Of a DNA stretch of 35,422 nucleotides, positions 18,181-26,151 are shown one piece after another. Source of the stretch: Synergistaceae bacterium (lineage in GTDB: Bacteria; Synergistota; Synergistia; Synergistales; Aminobacteriaceae); assembly GCA_022837505.1 (NCBI GenBank), contig JALHFZ010000027.1, positions 1-35,422 on the forward strand. Reading direction: 5' to 3'. Made by a program: the position numbers and the translations under genes. Each line of letters starts with the position of its first letter. The first letter of the stretch is position 1. The notes beneath the pieces are model-generated. The model was not told the DNA's origin. It ran no database searches and worked only from the letters and a program-made list of their open reading frames with translations.

Positions 18181-18327
18181 GTTCAAATTCCTCCTTCTGA
18201 AATATAGTTGGTAACCAAACTGCGTAGCTCCAAGTCAATAGGCTTTATCTTTTACAACCACATCGGAATTCCGAGGCAATTTAGATATATATTCTCGTAA
18301 CAACAGAGAGCTTCCATGGTCGGTCTT

Positions 18328-20436
18328 TCACGCTATTCTAATGCGAGCATCCACTGCCACTAATCCATCTCTCGTAGCAGCTATTGGGTTGATATCAATT
18401 TCTGTGATCTCCGGAATATCTCGTGCTACAGCATCCAGTGCCAAAATAATTTCGACCAGTTCATCTTTATCCACTGGTTTCATGCCACGAACGCCTTCTA
18501 AAATGGTATGCGCTTGGATTTCACCCATCATTTCAAGGGCATCTTGCCGTGAGAGCGGATTTATGCGCATGCCCACATCCCGCAGCACCTCTATTAGGAT
18601 TCCGCCTAAACCAAACATGATTACGTGACCAAACTGACGATCCCGAACCATACCAACTGAAAGCTCGAACTGTGCTTTCACCATCCTCTCAATAAGGGCT
18701 CCTTCGATACTTGCGTCAGGCACACTCTTCAGAGGCAATGTAGTAACTTGTTCAAATGCTTGTTTGAGCTCGTCGGCATTGCTTACGTTAAGCACCACAC
18801 CGCCAGCATCAGTTTTGTGTACAACATCAGGCGAACTGACTTTTACAACAACTGGATACCCTATTTTGTTCACAACTTCGAGAGATTCGTCAAAGGACCG
18901 TGCCAACCCATGCTTCACTACCGGTATCCCGTAACTATCAAACAAATCCATGGCTTGGCTCTCAGTAAGCATTCTCTGACCAGCAGCTTTTGCAGCTGCC
19001 ACGATCTCCAGTGCTCTCGTTGGCTGCTTCTTTTCGATTCCACTGGAGGGAGATGCCAGGGGTGCACTCTTTTCAACATATTCAGCGTAAAGTGCCAATT
19101 GGGACATTGCCTTGATAGCCCGGCGAGCGGTAGGATACACTGGTATTCCAGCGCCTCCCACGCTGCCAGTCATCCTGGCATATTCAGCAGGACTACTAAA
19201 ATTGAGGTTCATGATACTCACTGCAACAGGTTTACGTTTCAATTTATCTTTGTTTTCGATAAGGGTTTCGACGAAGGAGTCCCTGTCGGATCCAATAACA
19301 AGAAACATGTTCAGGCTGTCATCATCAAAAAGAACATCCAAGGTCTCAAATATTACTTGATAGCGGCCCATACCGAGGTCGATGGGATTAGCTGTACTAA
19401 CAGATGCCGGAAGGAATTTCCGAAGCTTGGCTGTTGTTTCGGCGCCAATTTCCGGACACCCCAACTGGAATTCGTCGCAAGCGTCGGCAGCAGTAACACC
19501 TGCTCCTCCGGGAGTCGTTACTACCGTAACATTTCTGCCCCGCGGAAGAGACAGGAACTGGCAAGCAAGACCAACATCAACAAGATCCTCAATATCGTCA
19601 CACAAGATAGCACCGGCCTGCCTTGCAGCTGCCTTGAAGACATCATAATCACCGGCTAGTGCTGCTGAGTGAGAGCTGGCTGCACGAGATCCAGCTGCAG
19701 TTCGGCCACCTTTCATGATTAACACCGGCTTTGTGCGAGTTACCTTCTTAAGAGCATGCATAAACTTTTGCCCATCACCGACATTCTCCATATACATCAA
19801 AATTACCGAGGTCTCAGCGTCCTCACCCAAATACTCAATCAAATCAGCAATTGTTATGTCAGCTTGGTTCCCACAACTAACTGCCTTGGAAAAACGCATA
19901 CCACGCTCACGTCCAAAGATAGTTATAGCTGAGTTCATTCCCCCACTACTAGAGATTATTGCTGCACTACCTTCTGGAACCTTGTGATCAACAAACAATC
20001 CCGAGCGGTGATTATAAACTCCCAAACAATTAGGTCCAATCAGCCTAATACCTCCGCTACGGGCAATTTCAAGTACCTCTTCTTGAAGCTGACGCCCTTC
20101 ATCTCCTGCTTCAGCAAAACCGGATGTGTGTATCACACAACTCTCTACCCCATTTTGCACACATTCTCTCATCACAGATGGCACCAAACTTGCACCTACC
20201 ATAATGTAAGCCAGGTCAACCTTTTCTGGCACGTCTTTAATGCTGGGATAGCACTTCAGTCCGTACAATTCGTCTAAGTTTGGATTGATGGGATAAGAGT
20301 GTCCCTTAAGAGAACTCTGGCTTAATCTTCTAACTAAGGTGTTACTAAATTGCCCCACCCGCGACGATGCACCGATTACAGCTACGCTTTTCGGGTTGAA
20401 AAACTTATCAATCTTCTGCTTTAGAATAGGTTCCAT
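18328..20436 (-). CDS. ADP-forming acyl-CoA synthetase (fused alpha-beta)
   Basis: 702 aa, the fused form of the ADP-forming acetyl/acyl-CoA synthetase (NDP-forming). Order: CoA-binding Rossmann domain (VAVIGASSRVGQFSN, about 18-32), succinyl-CoA-ligase-like domains with the catalytic phospho-His in SSHSAALAG (His256), then an ATP-grasp domain with the second His in HKTDAGGV and a C-terminal DINPIAATRDG. Both histidines used for phosphate transfer are present. The reaction is acyl-CoA + ADP + Pi to acid + CoA + ATP. It is the first gene of the minus-strand set, with GGGGGAGGT ahead of its ATG, and lies 147 bp before the aminotransferase. It is the energy-conserving step of the island. Confidence 0.93.
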   Translation of the reverse strand: MEPILKQKIDKFFNPKSVAVIGASSRVGQFSNTLVRRLSQSSLKGHSYPINPNLDELYGLKCYPSIKDVPEKVDLAYIMVGASLVPSVMRECVQNGVESCVIHTSGFAEAGDEGRQLQEEVLEIARSGGIRLIGPNCLGVYNHRSGLFVDHKVPEGSAAIISSSGGMNSAITIFGRERGMRFSKAVSCGNQADITIADLIEYLGEDAETSVILMYMENVGDGQKFMHALKKVTRTKPVLIMKGGRTAAGSRAASSHSAALAGDYDVFKAAARQAGAILCDDIEDLVDVGLACQFLSLPRGRNVTVVTTPGGAGVTAADACDEFQLGCPEIGAETTAKLRKFLPASVSTANPIDLGMGRYQVIFETLDVLFDDDSLNMFLVIGSDRDSFVETLIENKDKLKRKPVAVSIMNLNFSSPAEYARMTGSVGGAGIPVYPTARRAIKAMSQLALYAEYVEKSAPLASPSSGIEKKQPTRALEIVAAAKAAGQRMLTESQAMDLFDSYGIPVVKHGLARSFDESLEVVNKIGYPVVVKVSSPDVVHKTDAGGVVLNVSNADELKQAFEQVTTLPLKSVPDASIEGALIERMVKAQFELSVGMVRDRQFGHVIMFGLGGILIEVLRDVGMRINPLSRQDALEMMGEIQAHTILEGVRGMKPVDKDELVEIILALDAVARDIPEITEIDINPIAATRDGLVAVDARIRIA

Positions 20437-20797
20437 TAAAATGAGACCTCCCCCAACCTTGTCCAGTGCACATCTTCCCAGCTTATTTCTGGGAAAAACA
20501 GTCTCAACAAAAACTGCTCTAAACCGCTGCTGTCTTTAAGTTTGATCTCCGCCAGTCATAGTCATTATTTGCCCGTTGCTTTAGTTAAGTAGTTGGCCAT
20601 GCCATTTTCACGTTCACAGTTGCTACCCTCCCCCCTTTCGATTCACTGCTATCCTAATTCACCCCCATTACTACTTGAGTGAAACCCACTCTTGTCTAAG
20701 ATAAGTTTTTTAGGAAATTAAAAGGCCCCAACGTCTTTGAGGTATCATTGGTTTGCCTGAGCAACAAAATCTCAAATCCACAAGGAGAGCAAACCAG

Positions 20798-20917
20798 ATG
20801 GAAAGCGTTTTAAGCCGGTTTGGTCAAATCGTTTTTGAGATTGTCACCGCTGTGAACGGTGACAATCTGGGCTCCCTACTCGATTTCCAATTTATTTTGG
20901 ACAGTAGTGATGTATAA
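20798..20917 (+). CDS. 39-aa ORF, possible gene remnant
   Basis: ATG at 20798 with AAGGAGAG 8 nt upstream, ending at TAA 20915-20917. The peptide begins MESVLSRFGQIVFEIVTAVNG and ends DFQFILDSSDV. The hydrophobic/polar pattern and abrupt stop look like the N-terminus of a longer protein, perhaps a transposase, but I cannot identify it. Its middle coincides with a 12-bp perfect stem-loop, which is unusual for a coding segment. It may be a degraded mobile element or a regulatory RNA rather than a translated gene. Confidence 0.35.
   Translation: MESVLSRFGQIVFEIVTAVNGDNLGSLLDFQFILDSSDV
20838..20868. other. 12-bp perfect stem-loop in the divergent region
   Basis: Arms AGATTGTCACCG (20838-20849) and CGGTGACAATCT (20857-20868), 7-nt loop. 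There is no T run on either side, so it is not a standard terminator. It could be a DNA-binding palindrome, an RNA leader structure, or part of an insertion sequence remnant. Confidence 0.7.
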
Positions 20918-20918
20918 T
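20913..20918 (+). promoter_or_regulatory. candidate -10 box for lysR
   Basis: TATAAT, the only consensus -10 ahead of lysR, about 130 bp upstream. The best -35 at proper spacing is only TTTATT (20891-20896, 16 bp). This is a weak prediction. Confidence 0.35.
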
Positions 20919-21007
20919 AAAGAAACAATATCAAGAGAAGAATTATTAGATTCATTTATTCAAACAGAACTTAACAATAAAGCTTAAAACAGTCAAAGAC
21001 GGAATTT

Positions 21008-21022
21008 GCATGTATTTCATGC
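21008..21022. promoter_or_regulatory. candidate LysR operator palindrome
   Basis: GCATG-TATTT-CATGC, 5-bp arms with a 5-bp spacer, 28 bp ahead of the lysR start. It is a plausible autoregulatory site for a LysR-type protein. The arms are short and no second copy was seen near the operon start. Confidence 0.3.
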
Positions 21023-21050
21023 CTATTAAGAATTCAAGCGTGGAGGCATT

Positions 21051-21989
21051 ATGAATACAATTCATTTAAAATATATTTATGCCGTTGGGAAATATCAAAG
21101 TATCTCAAAAGCTGCTACATCGTTATTTATTTCCCAACCATATTTGAGTAAAGTTTTAATGAAGGCCGAAGAGGAATTCAATGTACGTTTTTTTGAACGT
21201 TCACGAACTGGCTTTGTACCTACTGCAGCAGGTAAACTCTTTCTAAATTTTTGCGAACGTTATATTGAAATGGAAGACGATCTTAAGCATGATTTTTGTA
21301 AATTATTAAAGTATGGTTCAGATAGTTTAAGTGTAGCAGCATCTCCGATTCGTGGTTCCTATTGGATTCCAATTGTTCTGCCATTATTTAAAAAAAAATA
21401 TCCCCATATTGAGGTAGAAATAAATGAATTTGCTTCAAATCAAATCCCAGTAAAAATAGCTGAAGGTGTAGTTGATTTAGGAGTATTTACATGGCCAGCC
21501 AAACGCACCGATCTGGTATATGAAAAACTTTTTGACGAACGCATGCTTCTTATGGTACCCTCAAGTCATGCTTTAGCATCCGTTTATGACAGGAAAACAC
21601 CTTATAAGATATTAGAAAATGATAAGCTACACATACTTGAAGATGAAAACTTTATCTCAATTGATATTCCACACAGCGTAACTCATAAGGCTTTAAGCTA
21701 TTTACGTGATCAAGGTGTAAATGCACATATCACTATTACAGCAAAAAACAATGTCACAACATATCGTTTGTGTGAGCAAGGAATGGGTCTAGCTATCATA
21801 ATGGAAGCTGCAGCCTGTAATATTGTCTTTTACGAAAATCCTTTTTTTTATCAAATCGGAAACCCTCCACTTGCAGAAACATGGTATGTAGCTTACCGGA
21901 AAGGTACAGAACTTTCAGTAGCTACTCAGTATTTCTTACAACTGGTACATGAATGTGTTCCTCAGGTGATCAGACCAAAAAAGATATAG
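21051..21989 (+). CDS. LysR-type transcriptional regulator
   Basis: 312 aa, AT-rich and unlike its neighbours in codon use. It starts at an ATG behind GGAGGC. The N-terminal winged helix-turn-helix (residues 1-60: SISKAATSLFISQPYLSKVL, then FERSRTGFVPTAAGKLFL) is standard. The C-terminal part (about 90-300) is the periplasmic-binding-protein-like effector domain. Divergent orientation from the catabolic operon is the classic layout of a LysR regulator and its target, so it probably senses an amino acid or its 2-oxo acid. The effector is unknown. Its lower GC content than the enzymes suggests a separate origin. Confidence 0.93.
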   Translation: MNTIHLKYIYAVGKYQSISKAATSLFISQPYLSKVLMKAEEEFNVRFFERSRTGFVPTAAGKLFLNFCERYIEMEDDLKHDFCKLLKYGSDSLSVAASPIRGSYWIPIVLPLFKKKYPHIEVEINEFASNQIPVKIAEGVVDLGVFTWPAKRTDLVYEKLFDERMLLMVPSSHALASVYDRKTPYKILENDKLHILEDENFISIDIPHSVTHKALSYLRDQGVNAHITITAKNNVTTYRLCEQGMGLAIIMEAAACNIVFYENPFFYQIGNPPLAETWYVAYRKGTELSVATQYFLQLVHECVPQVIRPKKI

Positions 21990-22079
21990 GATCTCTGTTA
22001 CAGTACCGAACAAAAAATGGCAGTTTCTCCCGCTTCGCTGAGGCAGAATGCCCTGCTCTTGATAAAACATTGAAATTTC

Positions 22080-22176
22080 GGTCACGGTGAAAACCATAGA
22101 AAAAAGACCGGAAGGCAGCCCCTCCGGTCCCGACGGCTCTTTATCCCTTATGCCCTTGGATTGAAGGAAGACCCCT
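22080..22176. repeat. right copy of 97-bp direct repeat flanking the island
   Basis: Pairs with 11313-11409. Here it completes the dnaJ-like gene (stop at 22148) and carries an orphan end of pbpC that would read VTVKTIEKRPEG and onward, cut off from the rest of pbpC. Collapsing the two copies onto each other restores an uninterrupted pbpC/dnaJ convergent junction. Confidence 0.93.
22100..22128 (-). terminator. terminator of the dnaJ-like gene
   Basis: Minus-strand hairpin, outer arms ACCGGA/TCCGGT (22107-22112, 22123-22128), then C and six Ts. It starts about 20 bp after the dnaJ stop. Confidence 0.75.
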
Positions 22177-23104
22177 TCGCCAGGGCCTCCCACAGCTCCC
22201 TCTCCTCTTTGCCGGGGGAGGGGGGGATGACCACCTCGAGGGTCACGATGAGGTCTCCCGGAAGGGCCCCCTTTCTTCGGGGGATCCCCTTTCCCTTGAG
22301 GCGGAGGCGCTTTCCGTTCTGGGATCCCCCGGGGAGCTTCATGGTGACCGTTCCGTCCAGGGTCTGCACGGGGATCATCCCTCCGAGGGCGGCCTCCCAG
22401 GGGGAGACCTTCACGGAGGAGACGAGGTCATACCCCTCCACGGAAAACCTCGGGTGGGGGGCGATGCGAAGGATGAGATAGAGATCCCCTCCCCGGGAGC
22501 CCTGTCCCTTGAGGCGGATTCTCGATCCGGCGGTCACGCCGGCGGGGAGGTTCACATTGACGGTCTTCCGGGCTCTTCTCGGGTGGCCGTCCGGCCCCCG
22601 TTCGGTCCGTTCTAAGGAGATTGACTTGGTCCCCCCTCGAAGCAGCTCCTCAAGGGAGAGTTCGAGCTCCATCTCCTCGTCCCCTCCGGGGCGCCCGCCG
22701 AAGAAGATCTCCTCCATCCCGGCGCTTCTGCCCCCACCCTGAGGCTGGCCGAAGCCCCCTCCGAAGATTGAACGGAAGAAATCGCTGAACCCGCCTCCGT
22801 CGCCGAAATCCATATGGACCCCGCCCCCCGTGCCTCCGGGGGCGGACCACCCCGGCGGAGGGGTGAAGTCCTGGCCGGCGCTCCAGTTGCTGCCGAGGGC
22901 ATCGTATTTTTTCCGCTTCTCCGGGTCCTTCAGCACTTCGTAGGCTTCGTTTATCTCCTTGTATTTCTCCTCAGAACCGGTGGTCTTATTCACATCGGGG
23001 TGATATTTTTTTGCGAGCTTCCGATAGGCCCTTCTGAGCTCATCCTGAGAGGCCGTTCTGCTCACCCCGAGGATCTCGTAATAGTCCTTGAATGAGACAG
23101 CCAT
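22148..23104 (-). CDS. DnaJ/CbpA-type J-domain co-chaperone
   Basis: 318 aa. It starts at an ATG behind AGGTGGG. An N-terminal J domain (1-72) has the HPD signature at 35-37. A Gly/Phe-rich linker follows (about 85-130), then two C-terminal beta domains that bind client protein. The Cys-rich zinc finger of full DnaJ is absent, so this is a CbpA-like class. It stimulates the ATPase of DnaK in the cytoplasm. Its end lies in the 97-bp repeat; the coding sequence is intact and terminates 29 bp into the repeat on its own strand. Confidence 0.92.
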   Translation of the reverse strand: MAVSFKDYYEILGVSRTASQDELRRAYRKLAKKYHPDVNKTTGSEEKYKEINEAYEVLKDPEKRKKYDALGSNWSAGQDFTPPPGWSAPGGTGGGVHMDFGDGGGFSDFFRSIFGGGFGQPQGGGRSAGMEEIFFGGRPGGDEEMELELSLEELLRGGTKSISLERTERGPDGHPRRARKTVNVNLPAGVTAGSRIRLKGQGSRGGDLYLILRIAPHPRFSVEGYDLVSSVKVSPWEAALGGMIPVQTLDGTVTMKLPGGSQNGKRLRLKGKGIPRRKGALPGDLIVTLEVVIPPSPGKEERELWEALAKGSSFNPRA

Positions 23105-23205
23105 TGTCCCACCTGCTTTCTCCTCTGAAGTTTAACCAATCCTGACGTTATATTGTACTCCCTTTTCTCCTCCCGGCAAAATCCCGGGGGAAAACACCTT
23201 CGGCC

Positions 23206-24018
23206 CTACCCTTTTTTCTCCCCCCGGAGGGCGGCTACGTCCGCTCCCCGGTCGACGGCGATGATCTCAGCGAGAACCGAGACGGCGATCTCCTCGGGGG
23301 TCTCCGCCCCGATGGGCAGGCCCACGGGCTGGTAGATCCCCTCCAGAAAGGCTTCAGAGACTCCGCTCTCGAGAAGGCCCTGCCGGACGAAGGCGATCTT
23401 TTTTCTCGAGCCGATCATCCCGATATAGGCCAGGGGAAGCCCCTCAAGGGCGCGCACCACCTCGGCGTCGAGGGAATGCCCCCGGGTGACGGCCACGACG
23501 CTCGTGCGGCCGTGGAAACGCCCTTTCTCCTCAAAGAATTTCTCCAGGGGGCAGCAGACTGTCCTCCCCCAGGGGATGTTCTCGGGGTTGGCGAACTCCT
23601 CCCGCTCATCCCAGACGGTGACCTGAAACCCCGCCGTCTCCCCCGCCCGGGCCAGGGCCCTTCCGACGTGCCCTGCGCCGAAGATGATCAGCTCACGGCT
23701 TCGTCCGATGACCTCAAGATAGACGGCCAGCGTGCCGCCGCAGACTGCCCCGTCGAAGGCCGCTTCGTCGGCGGTGAGGCTTTCCCGGTGCAGCAGGGGG
23801 GCAGACCCATTGGACAGCATCTCGAGGGCCCGCTCTATCACCCGGTGCTCCATGATCCCTCCCCCCACGGTCCCCTCTATGGAGCCGTCGGGGTAGACGA
23901 GCATGGAGGACCCGGCGCTCCGGGGGGTAGACCCCGCCTCCTCGGCCACAATGCACAGCACACCCCGGCGTCCTTCCTCGTAGAGCGCCGCAAGCCTGCG
24001 GGCGATCACTCCGTCCAT
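23206..24018 (-). CDS. xdhC: XdhC/CoxI family protein
   Basis: 270 aa from an ATG behind GGGGAGGAA. The N-terminal XdhC/CoxI domain has AEEAGSTPRSAGSSMLV, GTVGGGIMEH and GAVCGGTLAVYLE. A C-terminal Rossmann domain has IIFGAGHVGRALA and IGMIGSRKK. Family members help insert or sulfurate molybdenum cofactor in xanthine dehydrogenase-type enzymes, but no such enzyme is encoded in this window. It overlaps the mnmA stop by 13 bp, so the two are co-transcribed. That may be chance or may reflect a shared link with sulfur transfer. The client enzyme is unknown. Confidence 0.9.
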   Translation of the reverse strand: MDGVIARRLAALYEEGRRGVLCIVAEEAGSTPRSAGSSMLVYPDGSIEGTVGGGIMEHRVIERALEMLSNGSAPLLHRESLTADEAAFDGAVCGGTLAVYLEVIGRSRELIIFGAGHVGRALARAGETAGFQVTVWDEREEFANPENIPWGRTVCCPLEKFFEEKGRFHGRTSVVAVTRGHSLDAEVVRALEGLPLAYIGMIGSRKKIAFVRQGLLESGVSEAFLEGIYQPVGLPIGAETPEEIAVSVLAEIIAVDRGADVAALRGEKKG

Positions 24019-25103
24019 TTATATTCCTCCCCTTTTTCTACAATGTCTCCCCCAGCGACAACACAGTCCTCCCCGTCGTAGAGGACGAGGCGCTGTCCCG
24101 GTGCCGGGGCAAACTGGGGTTCATCGAACCGCACCGTCATCCCTCCCCCCTTCAGGGCAAGAAGGACGCAGGGTGCGGGCTCCCCCCTGGAGCGGCATTT
24201 CCCCCGAAGGGGCGTACCCTCCGCTCCTTTCCCGGGCAGAAGAAGGTTGACTCCCTCCGCCGAGACTATCCTTGAATAGGCCCGTTCCCGGGGGCCCACC
24301 ACGACACGGTTGTCCTCCCGGTCAAGGCGAAGGACGTACATCCCCTCCTTTGAGGAAATGCCGAGCCCTTTGCGCTGTCCCACCGTGTGGTGAAGGATTC
24401 CCCGGTGGGTCCCGAGGATTTTCCCCTCCTCATCGACGATGGAACCGGGAGTGCTCTCCCCTTCCAGAAGGGCGCGGTAGTCCCCTTCCCGGGCAAAACA
24501 GATATCCATGCTCTCCTTCCGCTCCGCTGCGGGAATACCGGCAGACCGGGCCAGTTCCCGCACCTCATCCTTCCTTTTGTCCCCCAGGGGGAGAATAAGG
24601 CGGGGAAGGCGATCTCCGGAAAGGCCCGAGAGAAAATAGCTCTGGTCCTTCTCCCGGTCGCCCCCCCGGGCGAGGGCAAATTTACCTTTTTTTTCGACCA
24701 CCCGGGCGTAGTGCCCCGTGGCAAGGCTCAGGGGGCCGAAGAGCCCCTCCAGCTCTTCCCAGAGCAGGCCGAATTTCAGCCGCTCATTGCAGAGGACGCA
24801 GGGGTTCGGCGTTTTTCCCGAAAGGTAGCACCGAAGAAAGGGGTCGATCACAGCCTCGCGGAACTCCCTGTCCATCTCCGCAATATAATGGGGAAGGGAG
24901 AGGAACTCCGCTACTGCCGCTGCCCCCTCAGTTTCGCCCTCTCCTCTGCCGGGGATGACCATGGTGACGGCAAGAACCTCTCTGCCCGCCTTCCTGAGCA
25001 TCCACGCGGCCACGGCGCTGTCCACCCCGCCGCTCAGCAGAACGGCCACAGGGGAGGACGAGCCGGAAAGGGAGGGGGGAAAAGAAGACGGCCGGATGAT
25101 CAA
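24006..25103 (-). CDS. mnmA: tRNA-specific 2-thiouridylase
   Basis: 365 aa when started at the TTG at 25103, which has GGAGGTG 7 nt upstream. The frame is open to an ATG at 25157, but that has no ribosome site and would add a non-family tail. The PP-loop SGGVDS lies at 24-29. The catalytic Cys pair is in TPNPCVLCNE and DICFAR. GHYAR and HHTVGQRKGLG are also family signatures. It adds sulfur to U34 of Lys, Glu and Gln tRNAs, receiving it from IscS-type desulfurases such as the one at 28936. It is divergent from larE, another PP-loop sulfur transferase. Confidence 0.95.
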   Translation of the reverse strand: MIIRPSSFPPSLSGSSSPVAVLLSGGVDSAVAAWMLRKAGREVLAVTMVIPGRGEGETEGAAAVAEFLSLPHYIAEMDREFREAVIDPFLRCYLSGKTPNPCVLCNERLKFGLLWEELEGLFGPLSLATGHYARVVEKKGKFALARGGDREKDQSYFLSGLSGDRLPRLILPLGDKRKDEVRELARSAGIPAAERKESMDICFAREGDYRALLEGESTPGSIVDEEGKILGTHRGILHHTVGQRKGLGISSKEGMYVLRLDREDNRVVVGPRERAYSRIVSAEGVNLLLPGKGAEGTPLRGKCRSRGEPAPCVLLALKGGGMTVRFDEPQFAPAPGQRLVLYDGEDCVVAGGDIVEKGEEYKWTE

Positions 25104-25208
25104 GGGCAAGCACCTCCGAAGAATTGGATGGTCCGGTCTTGTATAATGCCGGAACATAACCAGTAGTATAGAATAGAGGGAAGGGTGTCACAAGGGAGGG
25201 GTGCCGGA

Positions 25209-26051
25209 ATGATCGATGGTACAGAGAAGAAGATGAAACAGCTCCTGGCAATTCTGAGGGAAATGGACCGGGCCGCGGTAGCCTTCTCAGGAGGGGTGGA
25301 CAGCACGCTGCTCGCTGCGGCGGCTTTCCGGGCCCTCGGAGAGAAGGCCGTGGCAGTGACGGTAGTCTCGCCGACCCTCCCCGACCGGGAACGGGCTGAC
25401 GCTGAGATCTCAGGGAAAATGATAGGCATACGGCACGTCCTGCTCCCCCTCTCGGAGCTGGACGACCCGGCCTTTGGCGCCAACGATTCCGAGAGGTGCT
25501 ACTACTGCAAAAAATTCCGCTTCGAGGCCCTCCTTGCCTGGGCGAAGGAGAGGGAGATCCCCTGGGTCCTCGACGGTTCCAACCGGGACGACCTGAGGGA
25601 TTACCGCCCCGGCATGCGGGCCATAGCCGGAGTGAAGGGGGTCCGCAGTCCCCTTCTGGAGGCGGGATTCACCAAGAGAGATATCCGGTCCCTTTCAAAG
25701 GAGTGGGGCCTTCCCTCCTGGGGTAAACCCGCATCGGCCTGTCTGGCCAGCCGCATCGCCTACGGAATTCCCCTCACGGAGAAGGCTCTGAAGCAGGTGG
25801 AACTGGGAGAGGAGATCCTGAGGTCCTTCTGCCCTGAAAATACCCAGCTCCGCCTCCGCCACCACGGCTTTCTTGCCCGTATCGAGGCCCCTCCGGAGCT
25901 TCTTCCCCTTCTCGCCGAACCGGAAAAGGCCGAAAAGATCGGGGAAGCCCTGGCGGCCCTCGGGTTCTCCTTCGTCACCCTTGACCTGGCCGGATACCGC
26001 ATGGGGAGCATGAACGAACTGATCGGCAGCGGCTCCCCTCCGGCACAATAA
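25209..26051 (+). CDS. larE: LarE-like ATP-dependent sacrificial sulfur transferase
   Basis: 280 aa from the ATG at 25209; the frame opens earlier with a GTG at 25185, but GGGAGGGG lies just ahead of the ATG. The N-terminus has the PP-loop FSGGVDST (27-32). Further on come CYYCKK and PASACLASR, with Cys178 at the position of the sacrificial Cys176 of Lactobacillus LarE. LarE donates its own cysteine sulfur to build the nickel-pincer cofactor of lactate racemase and relatives. larB and larC are not in the window, so the cofactor client is unknown. A related role in another thiolation is possible. Confidence 0.88.
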   Translation: MIDGTEKKMKQLLAILREMDRAAVAFSGGVDSTLLAAAAFRALGEKAVAVTVVSPTLPDRERADAEISGKMIGIRHVLLPLSELDDPAFGANDSERCYYCKKFRFEALLAWAKEREIPWVLDGSNRDDLRDYRPGMRAIAGVKGVRSPLLEAGFTKRDIRSLSKEWGLPSWGKPASACLASRIAYGIPLTEKALKQVELGEEILRSFCPENTQLRLRHHGFLARIEAPPELLPLLAEPEKAEKIGEALAALGFSFVTLDLAGYRMGSMNELIGSGSPPAQ

Positions 26052-26082
26052 GGGAACCCCGGTACCGGAATAAAAAAAGTGC

Positions 26083-26118
26083 CCTCCGGAGCTGAACTCT
26101 GTCCTTCAGCTCCGGAGG
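26083..26118. terminator. bidirectional terminator between larE and msrB
   Basis: Perfect 14-bp inverted repeat, arms 26083-26096 and 26105-26118, loop 8 nt. It is flanked by an A run on the left (26072-26078) and CGCCTTTT on the right. It therefore serves both convergent genes. Confidence 0.88.
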
Positions 26119-26151
26119 CGCCTTTTGCTGCAGGTGATCCTTTTTTTCAGG

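Larger units (their letters stand above)
20437..21050. promoter_or_regulatory. 614-bp divergent intergenic region of the island
   Basis: Separates the minus-strand operon from lysR. It is AT-rich and should hold the operon promoter and the LysR operator. I could not find a convincing minus-strand -35/-10 pair. It contains a 39-codon ORF, a 12-bp perfect hairpin (20838-20868), an inverted 7-bp pair GGTTTGC/GCAAACC around 20750 and 20789, and a TATAAT box facing lysR. Confidence 0.5.
11410..22079. mobile_element. AT-rich genomic island for amino-acid fermentation
   Basis: About 10.7 kb of lower-GC DNA with different codon use, dropped between pbpC and dnaJ and bracketed by the 97-bp direct repeat. 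It carries one catabolic gene set on the minus strand and a divergent LysR gene. No integrase, transposase, relaxase or tRNA is visible inside. The boundaries are set by where homology between the two repeat copies ends. Composition is not uniform: lysR is poorer in GC than the enzyme genes, which suggests at least two sources. Confidence 0.8.

Noticed and set aside
18748..19659. 303-codon open frame antisense to the acyl-CoA synthetase
   Set aside because: No recognisable protein and no start signals; the synthetase on the minus strand has both catalytic histidines.
20640..20720. Minus-strand promoter for the island operon
   Set aside because: TAGACA and TAGTAA-like boxes exist but at 19-bp spacing with poor match; not reliable.
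11410..22079. A transposon target-site duplication as the cause of the 97-bp repeat
   Set aside because: Transposon duplications are usually 2-14 bp, and the two copies differ at three positions. No terminal inverted repeats or transposase were found at the ends.
11410..22079. Integrase, relaxase or toxin-antitoxin genes within the island
   Set aside because: I checked both strands and every substantial frame is explained by the metabolic genes, lysR or their shadows.
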